Positions 16,858 to 26,248 are shown, numbered from the stretch's first letter. The stretch: 64,000 nt of DNA from Rhodoferax koreense (GCF_001955695.1 NZ_CP019236.1:5580001-5644000), one strand, 5' to 3'. Numbers and translations: made by a program. Notes: a model not told the origin generated them from the letters alone.

Positions 16858-18357
16858 TTACTGGAAAGCCACTTCGGCGAAGCTGCGCAGCTTGCGGCTG
16901 TGCAATTGGTCCACCCCCTGCGCGCGCAGCAGTTCGATGGCGCGGATACCGATGCGCAGATGCTGGTCTACGCGTTCGCGGTAGAAATGGTTGGCCATGC
17001 CGGGCAGCTTGATCTCGCCATGCAAAGGTTTGTCGCTCACGCAAAGCAACGTGCCGTAGGGCACGCGGAAGCGGAAGCCGTTGGCGGCGATGGTGGCACT
17101 TTCCATGTCCAGGGCCACCGCCCGGCTCTGGCTGAATCGGCGCTGCGGCTGGTTGTTGGGCAGCAGTTCCCAGTTGCGGTTGTCGGTGCTGGCCACCGTG
17201 CCGGTGCGCATGATGTTCTTCAGCGCCGTGCCCTTCATCTGGGTGACGTCGGCCACCGCCGCCTCCAGCGCCACCTGGATCTCGGCCAGCGCCGGGATCG
17301 GCACCCACAGCGGGAGCTCCTCGTCGAGCACGTGGTCCTCGCGCACGTAGCCGTGGGCCAGCACGTAGTCGCCGAGTTGCTGGCTGTTGCGCAGGCCGGC
17401 GCAGTGGCCGAGCATGATCCAGGCGTGCGGGCGCAGCACGGCGATGTGGTCGGTGATGTTCTTGGCATTGGCCGGGCCGACGCCGATGTTGACCATGGTG
17501 ATGCCGCGGTTGTCGGCGCGCACCAGGTGGTAGGCCGGCATCTGCGGCAGGCGCGGCGGCGGCACGCCCAGCGCGTCCAGCGCCTCGGCCGCGAGCCCGG
17601 TGCGGCGCGTCACCACGTTGCCCGGCTCGATGAAGGCCACGTATTCGCTGTGCGGATCGGCCATGGCCTCATGCCCCATGCGCACGAATTCGTCGATGTA
17701 GAACTGGTAGTTGGTGAACAGCACGAAGTTCTGGAACCATTCGGGCGCGGTGCCGGTGTAGTGGCGCAGCCGGTGCAGGGAATAGTCCACGCGCGGCGCG
17801 GTGAACAGCGACAGCGGCTGCGGCTCGCCCGCCTTCGGCTCGTAGGTGCCATTGGCGATGCCGTCGTCCATGGAGGCGAGATCGGGCAGGTCGAACACGT
17901 CGCGCATCAGCATGCGGCGTTCGGCGCTCATGCTGCCTTCCACGTGGTCGTGCTCGGCGAACGAGAAGTGCACAGGGATCGGCTGCGTGCTGGTGCCGAC
18001 CTCGAGTTCGACCTGGTGGTTCTGCAGCAACAGGCGGAATTGCTCGAGGTAGTAGTCGCCGTACAGGTCCGGCCGCGTGAGCGTGGTTTCGAAACGGCCC
18101 GGGCCGGCCACGAAGCCGTAGCTCAGGTGCGCACTTTCCAGCGGCGCACTGGACGCGCGGGCAACCGTTTCGGTATGCACGCGGACGAAGGGGTAACAGG
18201 CGCGCACATGACCCGGCAAAGTGTCGCCAGCGACGAAGCGCTGCATGGCGTGACGCAAATGGTCGATCTGCTGCTGATAGATGTGCTGTACCTGCGCCAG
18301 CGCGGCGGCGGGATCCGTGAATCGACTGGGGGCAATGAAGGCGGGAAGGTAAGGCAT
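16858..18357 (-). CDS. amn: AMP nucleosidase
   Basis: A 499-residue enzyme, close to E. coli Amn (484). It splits AMP into adenine and ribose 5-phosphate and so controls adenylate level. The N-terminal regulatory domain covers about residues 1-180. The C-terminal phosphorylase fold contains NIGVGPANAKNITDHIAVLR, LGHCAGLRNSQ and the purine-site segment VALDMESATIAANGF. The start is ATG at 18357 (MPYLPAF). It is cytoplasmic and apparently monocistronic. Confidence 0.95.
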   Translation of the reverse strand: MPYLPAFIAPSRFTDPAAALAQVQHIYQQQIDHLRHAMQRFVAGDTLPGHVRACYPFVRVHTETVARASSAPLESAHLSYGFVAGPGRFETTLTRPDLYGDYYLEQFRLLLQNHQVELEVGTSTQPIPVHFSFAEHDHVEGSMSAERRMLMRDVFDLPDLASMDDGIANGTYEPKAGEPQPLSLFTAPRVDYSLHRLRHYTGTAPEWFQNFVLFTNYQFYIDEFVRMGHEAMADPHSEYVAFIEPGNVVTRRTGLAAEALDALGVPPPRLPQMPAYHLVRADNRGITMVNIGVGPANAKNITDHIAVLRPHAWIMLGHCAGLRNSQQLGDYVLAHGYVREDHVLDEELPLWVPIPALAEIQVALEAAVADVTQMKGTALKNIMRTGTVASTDNRNWELLPNNQPQRRFSQSRAVALDMESATIAANGFRFRVPYGTLLCVSDKPLHGEIKLPGMANHFYRERVDQHLRIGIRAIELLRAQGVDQLHSRKLRSFAEVAFQ

Positions 18358-18494
18358 GCGCCTATTGTGCAACGCCGCAAGAAACGTGAACGGTGAATAT
18401 GGCCCCGATGGCGGCGCGTTCCTACAACACCAGCCGCGCCGCGCCCACAGCGCGACGCGCAGGCCCAGGGGATCATCGACGCGAGCCGAGAAGC

Positions 18495-18519
18495 GCCGGG
18501 CACGGGCCCGGTGCCCGGC
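18495..18519. other. Strong GC hairpin in the leader of the 78-residue gene
   Basis: GCCGGGCAC at 18495-18503 pairs perfectly with GTGCCCGGC at 18511-18519, and the loop GGGCCCG is itself self-complementary. No U-tract follows, so it is not a classical terminator. It ends 34 bases before the next ATG. Confidence 0.4.
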
Positions 18520-18553
18520 TCGCCAGATGGACAACAACACACAAGGAAGCCGC

Positions 18554-18790
18554 ATGCGCAACCCAGCCGCCCTCAATCCCTTCGCGCTGATGCTCGCTCC
18601 CCGGCAGGTCAAACAGGCGATGCGCCGCTCCGAATCGCTGCGCCAGTTGCAGCAGCGCGCCTACCACCTGATGGACAAGGCGCGCCCCAATCCCGACGCC
18701 GAGCTCGCGGCCTACGACGCCGCGCTCGATGCGGCATCGCCCTGGCATGTGCCGGTGCCGCAGCCCGCCCAGGAAATGGAACTGCGATAG
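18554..18790 (+). CDS. Small uncharacterised protein (78 residues)
   Basis: ATG at 18554 has AAGGAAG five bases upstream. The protein begins MRNPAALNPFALMLAPRQV and is hydrophilic, rich in Arg, Ala and Pro, with no signal peptide or membrane segment. Its middle (QLQQRAYHLMDKARPNPDAE) looks helical. I believe similar short proteins starting MRNPAALNPFALM occur in other Comamonadaceae, but I know no function. The neighbours (amn, gor) are housekeeping genes on the other strand. Confidence 0.65.
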   Translation: MRNPAALNPFALMLAPRQVKQAMRRSESLRQLQQRAYHLMDKARPNPDAELAAYDAALDAASPWHVPVPQPAQEMELR

Positions 18791-18835
18791 GGTGATCCCG
18801 CGCCCGGGCGGGTGCTGGCCGCCCCGGTGTCCGGC

Positions 18836-20215
18836 CTACTCTCCGTCGGGCACCGGCTCCCGCATGGTCACGAATTCCTCGGCCATCGTCGGATGGATGC
18901 CGATGGTGGTGTCGAACACTGCCTTGGTCGCCCCGGCCCGCATGGCCACGGCAAAGCCCTGCACCACCTCGCCGGCGTCCGCCCCGACCATGTGCAGGCC
19001 CACCACACGGTCCGAAGCGGTGTCGACGACGAGTTTCATCAGCGTGCGCTCCTGGCTACCACTGAGCGTGTGTTTGAGGGCCCTGAATTCGCTGCGGAAC
19101 ACGGTGATGTCGCCGAATTTGGCTCTTGCCGCCGCCTCGGTGTACCCCACGGTGCCGATGTTCGGATGGGTGAAGACAGCGGTGGGAACGAAGTCGTAAT
19201 CCATTTCGCGGGCCTTCTTGCCCGCCTTGGCCCCGAACAGGTGGTCGACCAGGGCCATGGCCTCGCCGAGCGCCACTGGCGTGAGTTGCAGCTTCGTCGA
19301 CACGTCCCCCAGGGCGAACACCGACGGCAGCGACGTCTGGTAGTGCGCATCGACCACGATCGCGCCTTTCTCCGTGGTCTTGATACCCGCCGCCTGCAGG
19401 CCCAGCCCGCTGGTGTTGGGCGTGCGCCCGACCGCGTAGAGCACGGTGTCGGCCTGCACCACGCCGCCCTGTGACAACGTCACGTCCAGGCCGTGGCGGA
19501 TCTTGGCGATGTTGGCCACGCTGGCATTGAGCCGTACGTCCACGCCGGCCTTGCGCATCTCGAGCTCGAGAAAACGGCTCACGTCCTGGTCGAAACCCGT
19601 GAGCAGCCGGCCGCCACGCTGCACCAGCGTGACCTCGGCACCCAGCCCATTGAAGATCGAGGCGAATTCGCAGGCAATGTAGCCGCCGCCGACCACCAGC
19701 AGCCGTTTCGGAAACGGTTTCAGGTCGAACATCTGGTCCGAGGTCACGATATGTTCGTGACCACCCACCGCCGGCACGTTCGGTGTGCCACCGGTGGCGA
19801 TCAGGACGTGGCGCGCGGTGTAGCGCCTGTTTTCCACCTTCACGGTGTGGCCATCCACCAGCGACGCCCAGCCGGTGACGATCTCCACGCCCGACCCCAC
19901 CAGCAATTGCTGGTAGATCGCGTTGAGCCGGCCGATTTCCACCGCGCGATTGGCCTTGAGCACGTCCCAGTCGAACGTGGGATGGCCGACCTTCCAGCCG
20001 AAACCGGCCGCTTCCTCGAAATACTCGGCGTAATGCGCGGCGAAGCTGTAGAGTTTTTTCGGAATGCAGCCAACGTTCACGCAGGTGCCGCCGAGCGCGG
20101 CCACCTCGGCCAGGGCCACGCGCGCGCCGCGCTGCGCCGCCATGCGCGCGGCACGCACGCCGCCGCTGCCGCCGCCCACGACGAAGAGATCGAAATCGAA
20201 TTTTGTGCTGCTCAT
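18836..20215 (-). CDS. gor: Glutathione-disulfide reductase
   Basis: A 459-residue flavoprotein, full length for the family (around 450). It reduces oxidised glutathione with NADPH. FAD binding is by VVGGGSGGVRAARMA; the redox disulfide is in GGTCVNVGCIPKKL; the NAD(P) site is LLVVGGGYIACEFA; and the C-terminal dimer-interface catalytic motif is GIHPTMAEEFVT. The CVNVGCIPKK form separates it from lipoamide dehydrogenase and mercuric reductase. It is cytoplasmic and diverges from the secreted FKBP isomerase. Confidence 0.94.
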   Translation of the reverse strand: MSSTKFDFDLFVVGGGSGGVRAARMAAQRGARVALAEVAALGGTCVNVGCIPKKLYSFAAHYAEYFEEAAGFGWKVGHPTFDWDVLKANRAVEIGRLNAIYQQLLVGSGVEIVTGWASLVDGHTVKVENRRYTARHVLIATGGTPNVPAVGGHEHIVTSDQMFDLKPFPKRLLVVGGGYIACEFASIFNGLGAEVTLVQRGGRLLTGFDQDVSRFLELEMRKAGVDVRLNASVANIAKIRHGLDVTLSQGGVVQADTVLYAVGRTPNTSGLGLQAAGIKTTEKGAIVVDAHYQTSLPSVFALGDVSTKLQLTPVALGEAMALVDHLFGAKAGKKAREMDYDFVPTAVFTHPNIGTVGYTEAAARAKFGDITVFRSEFRALKHTLSGSQERTLMKLVVDTASDRVVGLHMVGADAGEVVQGFAVAMRAGATKAVFDTTIGIHPTMAEEFVTMREPVPDGE

Positions 20216-20364
20216 GTCGGTCTGCTCATCCAGTCAAAACCGCAAGCATGCCTGCATCCGACGAGCCCCGCCAGCGTGGGTGCTTGTTTCTACGGCGTTA
20301 CAGGCGAAAGACAAGCCGCAGACCATAATCCGGCGTCCTCCCCACCTTGAGAAAGAAGACCCCC

Positions 20365-20820
20365 TTGAAATCACCCATTCGCAGCCTGGCCCACCTGGCC
20401 ATCGTGTTGGCCGTCGTCTCCGCTGCCGGCGGCGCCGTGGCACAGGCCACCAGCGCGGCTGAAGCGGCCAAGGAACCCGGCGCCGTGGTCACGCCCAGCG
20501 GCCTGATCTACCGCTCGCTCGGCGAAGGTGCCGGCGCCGCGCCGACCTCGACCGACGTGGTCAAGGTGCATTACCGCGGTACCTTCCTCGACGGCCGTGA
20601 ATTCGACAGCTCGTACAAACGCGGCGAACCGATCGAGTTTCCGCTGAACGGCGTGATCAAGTGCTGGACCGAAGGCGTGCAGAAGATGAAGGCCGGCGGC
20701 AAGGCCCGGCTCACCTGCCCGCCCGCCATCGCCTATGGCGAGCGCGGCGCTGGCGGCGTGATCCCCCCGAACGCCACGCTCCAGTTCGAAGTCGAACTCA
20801 TCAGCGTCAAAGGCAAATAG
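20365..20820 (+). CDS. Secreted FKBP-type peptidyl-prolyl isomerase
   Basis: A 151-residue single-domain FKBP. A signal peptide of about 26 residues ends AVA-QA. The FKBP core includes VVKVHYRGTFLDGREFDSSY and a C-terminal IPPNATLQFEVELISV. No ATG is available; I choose TTG at 20365, preceded by an AGAAAGAAG purine tract, over TTG at 20347, which has no ribosome site. It should catalyse proline isomerisation and folding in the periplasm. A pair of Cys residues near the active-site loop (KCW, LTCPP) is notable. The downstream M14 peptidase gene is convergent and directly adjacent. Confidence 0.88.
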   Translation: MKSPIRSLAHLAIVLAVVSAAGGAVAQATSAAEAAKEPGAVVTPSGLIYRSLGEGAGAAPTSTDVVKVHYRGTFLDGREFDSSYKRGEPIEFPLNGVIKCWTEGVQKMKAGGKARLTCPPAIAYGERGAGGVIPPNATLQFEVELISVKGK

Positions 20821-21975
20821 CTACCGCAGCTGGCCCGAGACATGCAGCACGGGCTGCAACACGCTCGCCCCGAGCTTCTTCGAGCGTTCCCCGCTCCAGC
20901 CGGTGCCGGGATCGGGCAGGTTGGCGTTGTCCTTGAACGGCATCTCGATGGTGAAGGCCAGGCAGCCGAACCGCTGGCCGACCCAATTGGTGGCCAACGC
21001 GGTGTTGCCGGTGCTGGGGCGCGCCAGCGGGTAGCCGTGCGCCACCTGGAAGTCCGGGCTCGCCGCCAGCCAGGCTGCCTTGAAATCGTCCTGCAGCGCC
21101 TGGACGCGCGGGGAAAACCCTTCGATGCCGTCGGTGCCGACAACGAAGTTGTACGGCAGGCCTTCGTCGCCGTGCGCGTCGAGGAACAGGTCCACGCCCG
21201 TCTGCAGCATGCTCTGGCGCACCAGCAGCACTTCAGGTGAGCGTTCCGCGGCGGGCTCCAGCCATTCGCGGTTCAGGTTGGCGCCCGCGCCGTTGGTGCG
21301 CAGGTTGCCGCGCACCGCGCCATCGGGGTTCATGTTCGGCACCACGTGGAACTCGCAGGTCTGCAGCAGGCGGCGGCTCACGGGGTCGTCCGCGTCCAGC
21401 AGCCGCTCGAGGAAGCCTTCGACGAACCACTCCGCCATGGTTTCGCCCGGATGCTGGCGTGCGATCAGCCAGACTTGCTTCAACGCGGCATCGGCCGGCA
21501 GCGCGGGCTCGCGGACGTGCAGCAGCGTCATGTCGCGGCCGTCGAGCGTGGTGCCCAGGTGTTGCAGCGTGACCAGCTCGGACGACGCGGCCGAGCCGAT
21601 CAGGTCGAGGTGGCGCTCGTGGGAATACGGCTCGAAATACGCAAACCAGACGGTGTTGGTCTGCGGCGTGATCTCGGCCGAAAGCTCGGCGCCGTCGTAG
21701 GCCGTGTCGATGCGAAACCAGTGCTGGCGGTCATGGCTCGCGGCGATGCGGTAGCCCTCCCAGCCCTTGGGATAGGCGCACTGACCGGCATTGACGAAGC
21801 GCAGCCGCAGCGGCACGCCGGCCGCGCCGTGCAACGCGAAATGGAACCACTGCGCGAATTCGCTGGCGTTGTCGGGTCGGATGCGCAGCTGGATGTCGCG
21901 CGGGTCGGCCAGGCTCACGACGTCGATGGCGCCGGCGTCGAACCGGCTGGTGATGGCAAGCGTTGGAAGGGTCAT
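20821..21975 (-). CDS. M14 family metallocarboxypeptidase, cytosolic-carboxypeptidase type
   Basis: A 384-residue protein with an N-terminal beta domain (about 1-130) and a C-terminal M14 domain, the architecture of bacterial cytosolic carboxypeptidases. Zinc ligands are in ARQHPGETMAEW (His, Glu) and LDAHGDEG (His); the catalytic Glu is in FTIEMPFK; NMNPDGAVRGNLRTN gives the arginine/asparagine substrate site. There is no signal peptide. The start overlaps the upstream GGDEF-EAL stop by ATGA, so the two are co-translated. Substrate unknown; relatives remove C-terminal acidic residues. Confidence 0.87.
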   Translation of the reverse strand: MTLPTLAITSRFDAGAIDVVSLADPRDIQLRIRPDNASEFAQWFHFALHGAAGVPLRLRFVNAGQCAYPKGWEGYRIAASHDRQHWFRIDTAYDGAELSAEITPQTNTVWFAYFEPYSHERHLDLIGSAASSELVTLQHLGTTLDGRDMTLLHVREPALPADAALKQVWLIARQHPGETMAEWFVEGFLERLLDADDPVSRRLLQTCEFHVVPNMNPDGAVRGNLRTNGAGANLNREWLEPAAERSPEVLLVRQSMLQTGVDLFLDAHGDEGLPYNFVVGTDGIEGFSPRVQALQDDFKAAWLAASPDFQVAHGYPLARPSTGNTALATNWVGQRFGCLAFTIEMPFKDNANLPDPGTGWSGERSKKLGASVLQPVLHVSGQLR

Positions 21976-24107
21976 GGGGATGGGCTGTTGGATGAGGGCT
22001 GGACCGCATTGTCGGACCGTTGCGCCATCCATGCCTGCAGCGCAGCCGTGTCCATCGGCCGCGCGATCAGGTAGCCCTGGTATTCGTCGCAACCCAGGCT
22101 CTGCAGCAGCGCGCGCTGCTCCGGCGTCTCCACCCCTTCGGCCACCGTCAACAGCTTCAGGCTGTGCGCCATCTGGACGATGGCCGTGGTGATGGCCACA
22201 TCATCGCCGTCGCCTGGAATGTCGCACACGAAGGAGCGGTCGATCTTGAGTTTGTCGATGGGATAACGCTTCAAATAGGCGAGCGACGAATAGCCGGTGC
22301 CGAAATCGTCGATGGCCAGCCCCACGCCCAGTGCCTTCAGCTTCGAGAGCGTCCCCAGCGCGAAACCGCCCGGATCCATCAGCACCGACTCGGTGAGTTC
22401 GATCTCGAGGTACTGCGGCGCCAGGCCGGCGGCCGCCAGGATCTCGGTGATGTCCTGCACCAGGCTGGGCTGGCGGAATTCGATGGCCGACAGGTTCACC
22501 GCGACCGGCACCATCGGCCAGCCCGCGCCGAACCAGGCCTTGAGCTGGCGGCAGGCCTCGCACAGCACCCAGCGGCCGATGCCGGCGATCAGGCCGCGGG
22601 CCTCGGCGAACGGCACGAAGGCGTCGGGCCCGATCAGGCCGCGCTGCGGGTGTTGCCAGCGCACCAACGCCTCCAGGCCCACCAGCCGGCCGTCGGCCAG
22701 GGACAGCTGGGGTTGGTAATGCAGCACGAACTGCTCGCCCGCGATGGCCTCGCGCAACTGGCTTTCCATGTGCAGGGCATCGAAGGCGCGCTGCGACATG
22801 TCGGGTGTGAAGAACTGGTAGTGTCCGCGGCCGCTGTCCTTGGCGTGGTACATCGCGGCGTCGGCGTGGCGGATCAGGTCGTCGGCGTTGTCGCCGTCGT
22901 CGGGGAACAGGCCGATGCCGATCGACGGCGAGACCGACAGCAGGTGCCCTTCGATCTCCACCGCCTCGTTGACGATGGCCAGCAGCTTGTCGGCGACGCC
23001 GGCCGCGTCCTCGCGCGAACCGATGTCGGCCAGCACCACCAGGAATTCGTCGCCGCCCAGGCGCGAGACCATGTCGGCCTCGCGCACCGCAGCGCTGAGC
23101 CGGCGCGCCATCTCGCGCAGCAACAGATCGCCGGCATGGTGGCCGAGGGAGTCGTTCACCGTCTTGAAATTGTCCAGATCGATGAACAGCACCGCCGCGA
23201 GCCCATCACGCCGTCGGGCCAGCGCGAGCACCTGGGCCAGGCGCTCCTTGAGGTAGATGCGGTTGGGCAGCTGCGTGAGCGGGTCGTGCAACGCCAAGAA
23301 TTCGATGCGCCGTTGCGCTTCCTTGCGGGTGGTGATGTCGCGCACCACCACGATGCGGTGGACCTCGCCCCTGAGCGACATCGATTTGCCGATCATCTCC
23401 ACCGGGATTTCGTGGCCGTCCTTGTGGATCAACGCCGTCTCGTAGGGGTCTTCGCGGGCCGCGGCGAGGTAGTCGATCGACACCTGGCGCCAGGAATCGG
23501 GCACGAAATCCATGGCATGGCGGCCCAGCAGGTCGGCCAGCGCATAGCCCGTCATCGCCAGCAGTGCGGGATTGACGTCGGTGATGATGCCCTTGAGGTG
23601 GAACACGATGCCCTCGTTGGTCACCTCGGCGAACTTGCGGAGACGCTCCTCACTGTCGCGCAGCGCGCCCTCGGCCTCGACATGGTGGCTGACGTCGTTG
23701 ATCAGCACGAAGATGCCGATCTGCCGGCGCGGAGCAGCCTCATCGGAAGAGAAATGGGGGATCAGGTTGACCTCGATCACGCGCAAGGCACCGCTCGGCA
23801 GGCGCTGTTCACGGGTGTAATGCACCGGCTCGCCACTGCGCGCGCGGCGGATGTGCGGCTCGATCACATCCCAGGCCGCATCGCCGACCGCCTGGCGCAG
23901 CGTCTGCCCGAGGATCGCGTCCGGCGTCCAGCCATAGTCCTCGGCGTAGCGGCGGTTGGCGAACGCACAGCGCAGCGAAGGCAGGTCGTAATAGGCCATC
24001 AGCGCCGGTACAGCGTCGGCGATGAGCCTCAGCATGGCGTCGCGCGAGCCGTTGGGGGGCGCGGCCTGATCCGGCGCCAGCCTCGGCACTTCGCCCCACT
24101 CAGCCAT
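21972..24107 (-). CDS. PAS-PAS-GGDEF-EAL protein (c-di-GMP cyclase/phosphodiesterase)
   Basis: A 711-residue cytoplasmic protein: PAS at about 20-140, second PAS at about 150-270, GGDEF at about 275-445 and EAL at about 455-705. The cyclase motif RLGGDEF is intact and preceded by an RxxD I-site (READ) at the correct five-residue distance. The EAL motif (GLEALVRW), the DDFGTGYSSL loop and the EGVE motif are also intact, so both activities are possible. GAGGAA lies seven bases before ATG 24107. It has no membrane segment. The downstream carboxypeptidase is translationally coupled. Confidence 0.92.
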   Translation of the reverse strand: MAEWGEVPRLAPDQAAPPNGSRDAMLRLIADAVPALMAYYDLPSLRCAFANRRYAEDYGWTPDAILGQTLRQAVGDAAWDVIEPHIRRARSGEPVHYTREQRLPSGALRVIEVNLIPHFSSDEAAPRRQIGIFVLINDVSHHVEAEGALRDSEERLRKFAEVTNEGIVFHLKGIITDVNPALLAMTGYALADLLGRHAMDFVPDSWRQVSIDYLAAAREDPYETALIHKDGHEIPVEMIGKSMSLRGEVHRIVVVRDITTRKEAQRRIEFLALHDPLTQLPNRIYLKERLAQVLALARRRDGLAAVLFIDLDNFKTVNDSLGHHAGDLLLREMARRLSAAVREADMVSRLGGDEFLVVLADIGSREDAAGVADKLLAIVNEAVEIEGHLLSVSPSIGIGLFPDDGDNADDLIRHADAAMYHAKDSGRGHYQFFTPDMSQRAFDALHMESQLREAIAGEQFVLHYQPQLSLADGRLVGLEALVRWQHPQRGLIGPDAFVPFAEARGLIAGIGRWVLCEACRQLKAWFGAGWPMVPVAVNLSAIEFRQPSLVQDITEILAAAGLAPQYLEIELTESVLMDPGGFALGTLSKLKALGVGLAIDDFGTGYSSLAYLKRYPIDKLKIDRSFVCDIPGDGDDVAITTAIVQMAHSLKLLTVAEGVETPEQRALLQSLGCDEYQGYLIARPMDTAALQAWMAQRSDNAVQPSSNSPSP

Positions 24108-24333
24108 GCAGCATTCCTCGTATTGTCGGCGTGTGATGAAACAACCCTTCATCGATGCGAAGATTGTGCCGCAGCGGCTCGATTCGAACGCTAGGTGATC
24201 ACCCGCCCACCATTTATTTGTACAAAATACGCGCCAATTGAGATGACGCAACCGCCGACCAGCCGCACGGACAGGGGCCGGGCCGGTGGCGTTGCGGTAT
24301 GGTGTGCCGGTCGCACACCCACCAGGAGACGCC

Positions 24334-24855
24334 ATGCCACCCGCGCTCGAACGTCTGAACTACTTTGCTGGGCAGATCTTGTCTGTTGCCGACCTGCAGG
24401 CCGAGCAGGACTATTTCCTCCGCAAGCTCAGGCGGCACAACCGCCACCAGCACGGCTGGGGCGTCGTAAGCGGCCTGGCGGTACACATCGACAGTGGCGC
24501 CGAGGTGGTGGTGGCGCCGGGCTTCGCGGTCGATTGCGCGGGCAACGAAATCGAGCTGGACACGCCTTGGCGCCTGCCGATCCCGTCCGTTGGGGATCTG
24601 CAGTTCGTGGTGCTGCGTTACGAGGAGACGCTGGCGGCGCCGGCGCCCGCCGGTCTCGATGGCGTGAACGGCGACACCGCGTTCGGCCGCATCCGCGAGG
24701 GCCTGCAGATCGAGATCGTGACGACCGATCCGGGCGCCGGCCACAGCGGCCGGGGCACCGGCACGCCAGGCTGCGGCCAGCCGCACGGGCTGTGCATCGC
24801 ACGGCTCAAGCGCAGCCCGCGCGGTTGGAAGCTGGCGCTGAAAGGCCGGCGCTGA
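24334..24855 (+). CDS. Orphan LNYFxGQ-type protein of unknown function
   Basis: A 173-residue protein with AGGAG five bases before its ATG. It starts ERLNYFAGQILSVADLQAEQ and continues RRHNRHQHGWGVVSGLAV and VVVAPGFAVDCAGNEIEL. I recognise this pattern from the N-terminal modules of large uncharacterised proteins, some of them encoded near phage-tail-like or contractile-injection genes. Here the module stands alone with a short C-terminal tail, and no tail genes are nearby. No signal peptide. It is divergent from the GGDEF-EAL gene; the gap contains the palindrome TTTGTACAAA at 24217-24226. Function unknown. Confidence 0.7.
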   Translation: MPPALERLNYFAGQILSVADLQAEQDYFLRKLRRHNRHQHGWGVVSGLAVHIDSGAEVVVAPGFAVDCAGNEIELDTPWRLPIPSVGDLQFVVLRYEETLAAPAPAGLDGVNGDTAFGRIREGLQIEIVTTDPGAGHSGRGTGTPGCGQPHGLCIARLKRSPRGWKLALKGRR

Positions 24856-24856
24856 C

Positions 24857-26248
24857 TCAGTTCGGCAGCGCTACCGCCTTGGCCACGCTGAACCCGAAGG
24901 TATTGACACCAGCTGCGCTCAGCGCCGCCACCTGGCCGCCGTGCATGCCGGCCACGGCCTTCACGATGGCCAGGCCCAGGCCGTGGCCGTGGTGCTGGCC
25001 CGGACCGGTGCGCGCGGCGTCCACCCGGTAGAAGCGGTCGAACAGGTGCTGCAGGTGGGAGCGGGCGATCGGTTCGCCGGGATTGGCGACCGTGATCCAG
25101 ATCGCGCCGGCCTCCTCGCGCAGCCGCACCACCAGTTGCGCACCGGGCGGCGAATGGTCGATGGCGTTCTGCAGCAGGTTGGACATGGCGCGGCGGAACA
25201 GCGCCGTCTCCAGCCGCGCCTCGAGCGCCAGGTCGCCTTCGATGCGCACCTGCGAGCCGCTTTCGTCGAGCACGAATTCGAAGAACTCGATGGTCTTGCG
25301 CACTTCGGCCGCCACGGGCGTCTCCACCAGGGCGGTGGCCACCTCGCCGCGGTCGGCGCGCGCGAGGAACAACATGTCGTTGACGATGGAGCGCAGCCGC
25401 TCCAGGTCTTCGAGGTTGGAGGCCAGCACGTCCTCCAACTCGGGCGCCGCGCGCTGGCGCGACAGGGCCACCTGGGTGCCGCCGATGAGATTGGCCAACG
25501 GGGTGCGCAGCTCGTGGGCCACGTCGGCATTGAAGGCCTCGAGTTGCGCATACGCTTCCTCGAGCCGCGCCAGCGCCCCGTTGAAGGCCTCGGTCAGCGC
25601 CGTGAGCTCCACCGGCAGCGCCGCCACTTCCAGCCGCTGCGACAGGGTCTTGGGCCGCAGCGCGAGCGCTTCCGCCGACAGCCGCTCCAGTGGCTTGAGA
25701 CCGACGCGCGTGATCCAGTAGCCGGCCCAGGCCACGGCCAGCACCGCGGCCAGGCTCAAGGCCAGCAGCGCGGTGAGGAAGGCCTCGCGCGTATGGCGGT
25801 AGGGCGTGGAATCGCCGCCGATGATGAGTCGCACGCCGGGCCGTTCGTCGAGCGGCTCGATGTAGACCGATTGGGTGCGCATGGCGTCCGCCTGTCCGGG
25901 CAAGGTAATGGCACCGCGGCCGTCCGCGTCCTGCGTCATGCGCTGCACGTCGGCCAGGCCCGTGCCATAACCGAAGCGCGGATCGTCGCTGAGCACCCAG
26001 AAGCGCAGGTTGCCGTCCTGCGGCGCCAGCGTGTCCATGCGCGCCTGCACGCGGGCCCAGCGGTCGGCCCGGCCGACGTGCTGGATCGAATACGCCATGC
26101 TCTTGAGGGCGATGCGCAACTCGTTGTCCTGGTGGCGCGTGAGTTCGCGGTCCAGCACGGTATAGAGCGCAGCGCCGATCAGCGCGAAGGTGAGCAGCGC
26201 CGCCGCCGCGAACATCAGCACCAGCCGCGCCGTGATGGAGCGCTTCAA
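24857..26248 (-). CDS. Sensor histidine kinase, heavy-metal (CusS/CopS-like) type
   Basis: A 463-residue membrane kinase: helix at about 8-30, periplasmic domain about 31-155, helix about 158-180, HAMP, dimerisation domain with phosphoacceptor H245 ([10 protein letters not shown]), and ATPase domain with N box (LLQNAIDHS) and G box ([11 protein letters not shown]). The start is TTG at 26248, forming a TTGA overlap with the response regulator stop. Domain plan and helical spacing match the CusS/IrlS group. It lies in the same direction as the regulator and an RND pump, so it probably tunes that pump. The inducer cannot be read from sequence. Confidence 0.88.
   Translation of the reverse strand: MKRSITARLVLMFAAAALLTFALIGAALYTVLDRELTRHQDNELRIALKSMAYSIQHVGRADRWARVQARMDTLAPQDGNLRFWVLSDDPRFGYGTGLADVQRMTQDADGRGAITLPGQADAMRTQSVYIEPLDERPGVRLIIGGDSTPYRHTREAFLTALLALSLAAVLAVAWAGYWITRVGLKPLERLSAEALALRPKTLSQRLEVAALPVELTALTEAFNGALARLEEAYAQLEAFNADVAHELRTPLANLIGGTQVALSRQRAAPELEDVLASNLEDLERLRSIVNDMLFLARADRGEVATALVETPVAAEVRKTIEFFEFVLDESGSQVRIEGDLALEARLETALFRRAMSNLLQNAIDHSPPGAQLVVRLREEAGAIWITVANPGEPIARSHLQHLFDRFYRVDAARTGPGQHHGHGLGLAIVKAVAGMHGGQVAALSAAGVNTFGFSVAKAVALPN

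Noticed and set aside
24168..24200. tRNA-like stretch with GATTCGAAC
   Set aside because: It resembles a T-loop only; no acceptor stem, D-arm or anticodon arm can be formed around it.
24334..24855. Contractile injection system locus around the LNYFxGQ gene
   Set aside because: No sheath, tube, baseplate or AAA+ ATPase genes occur on either side.
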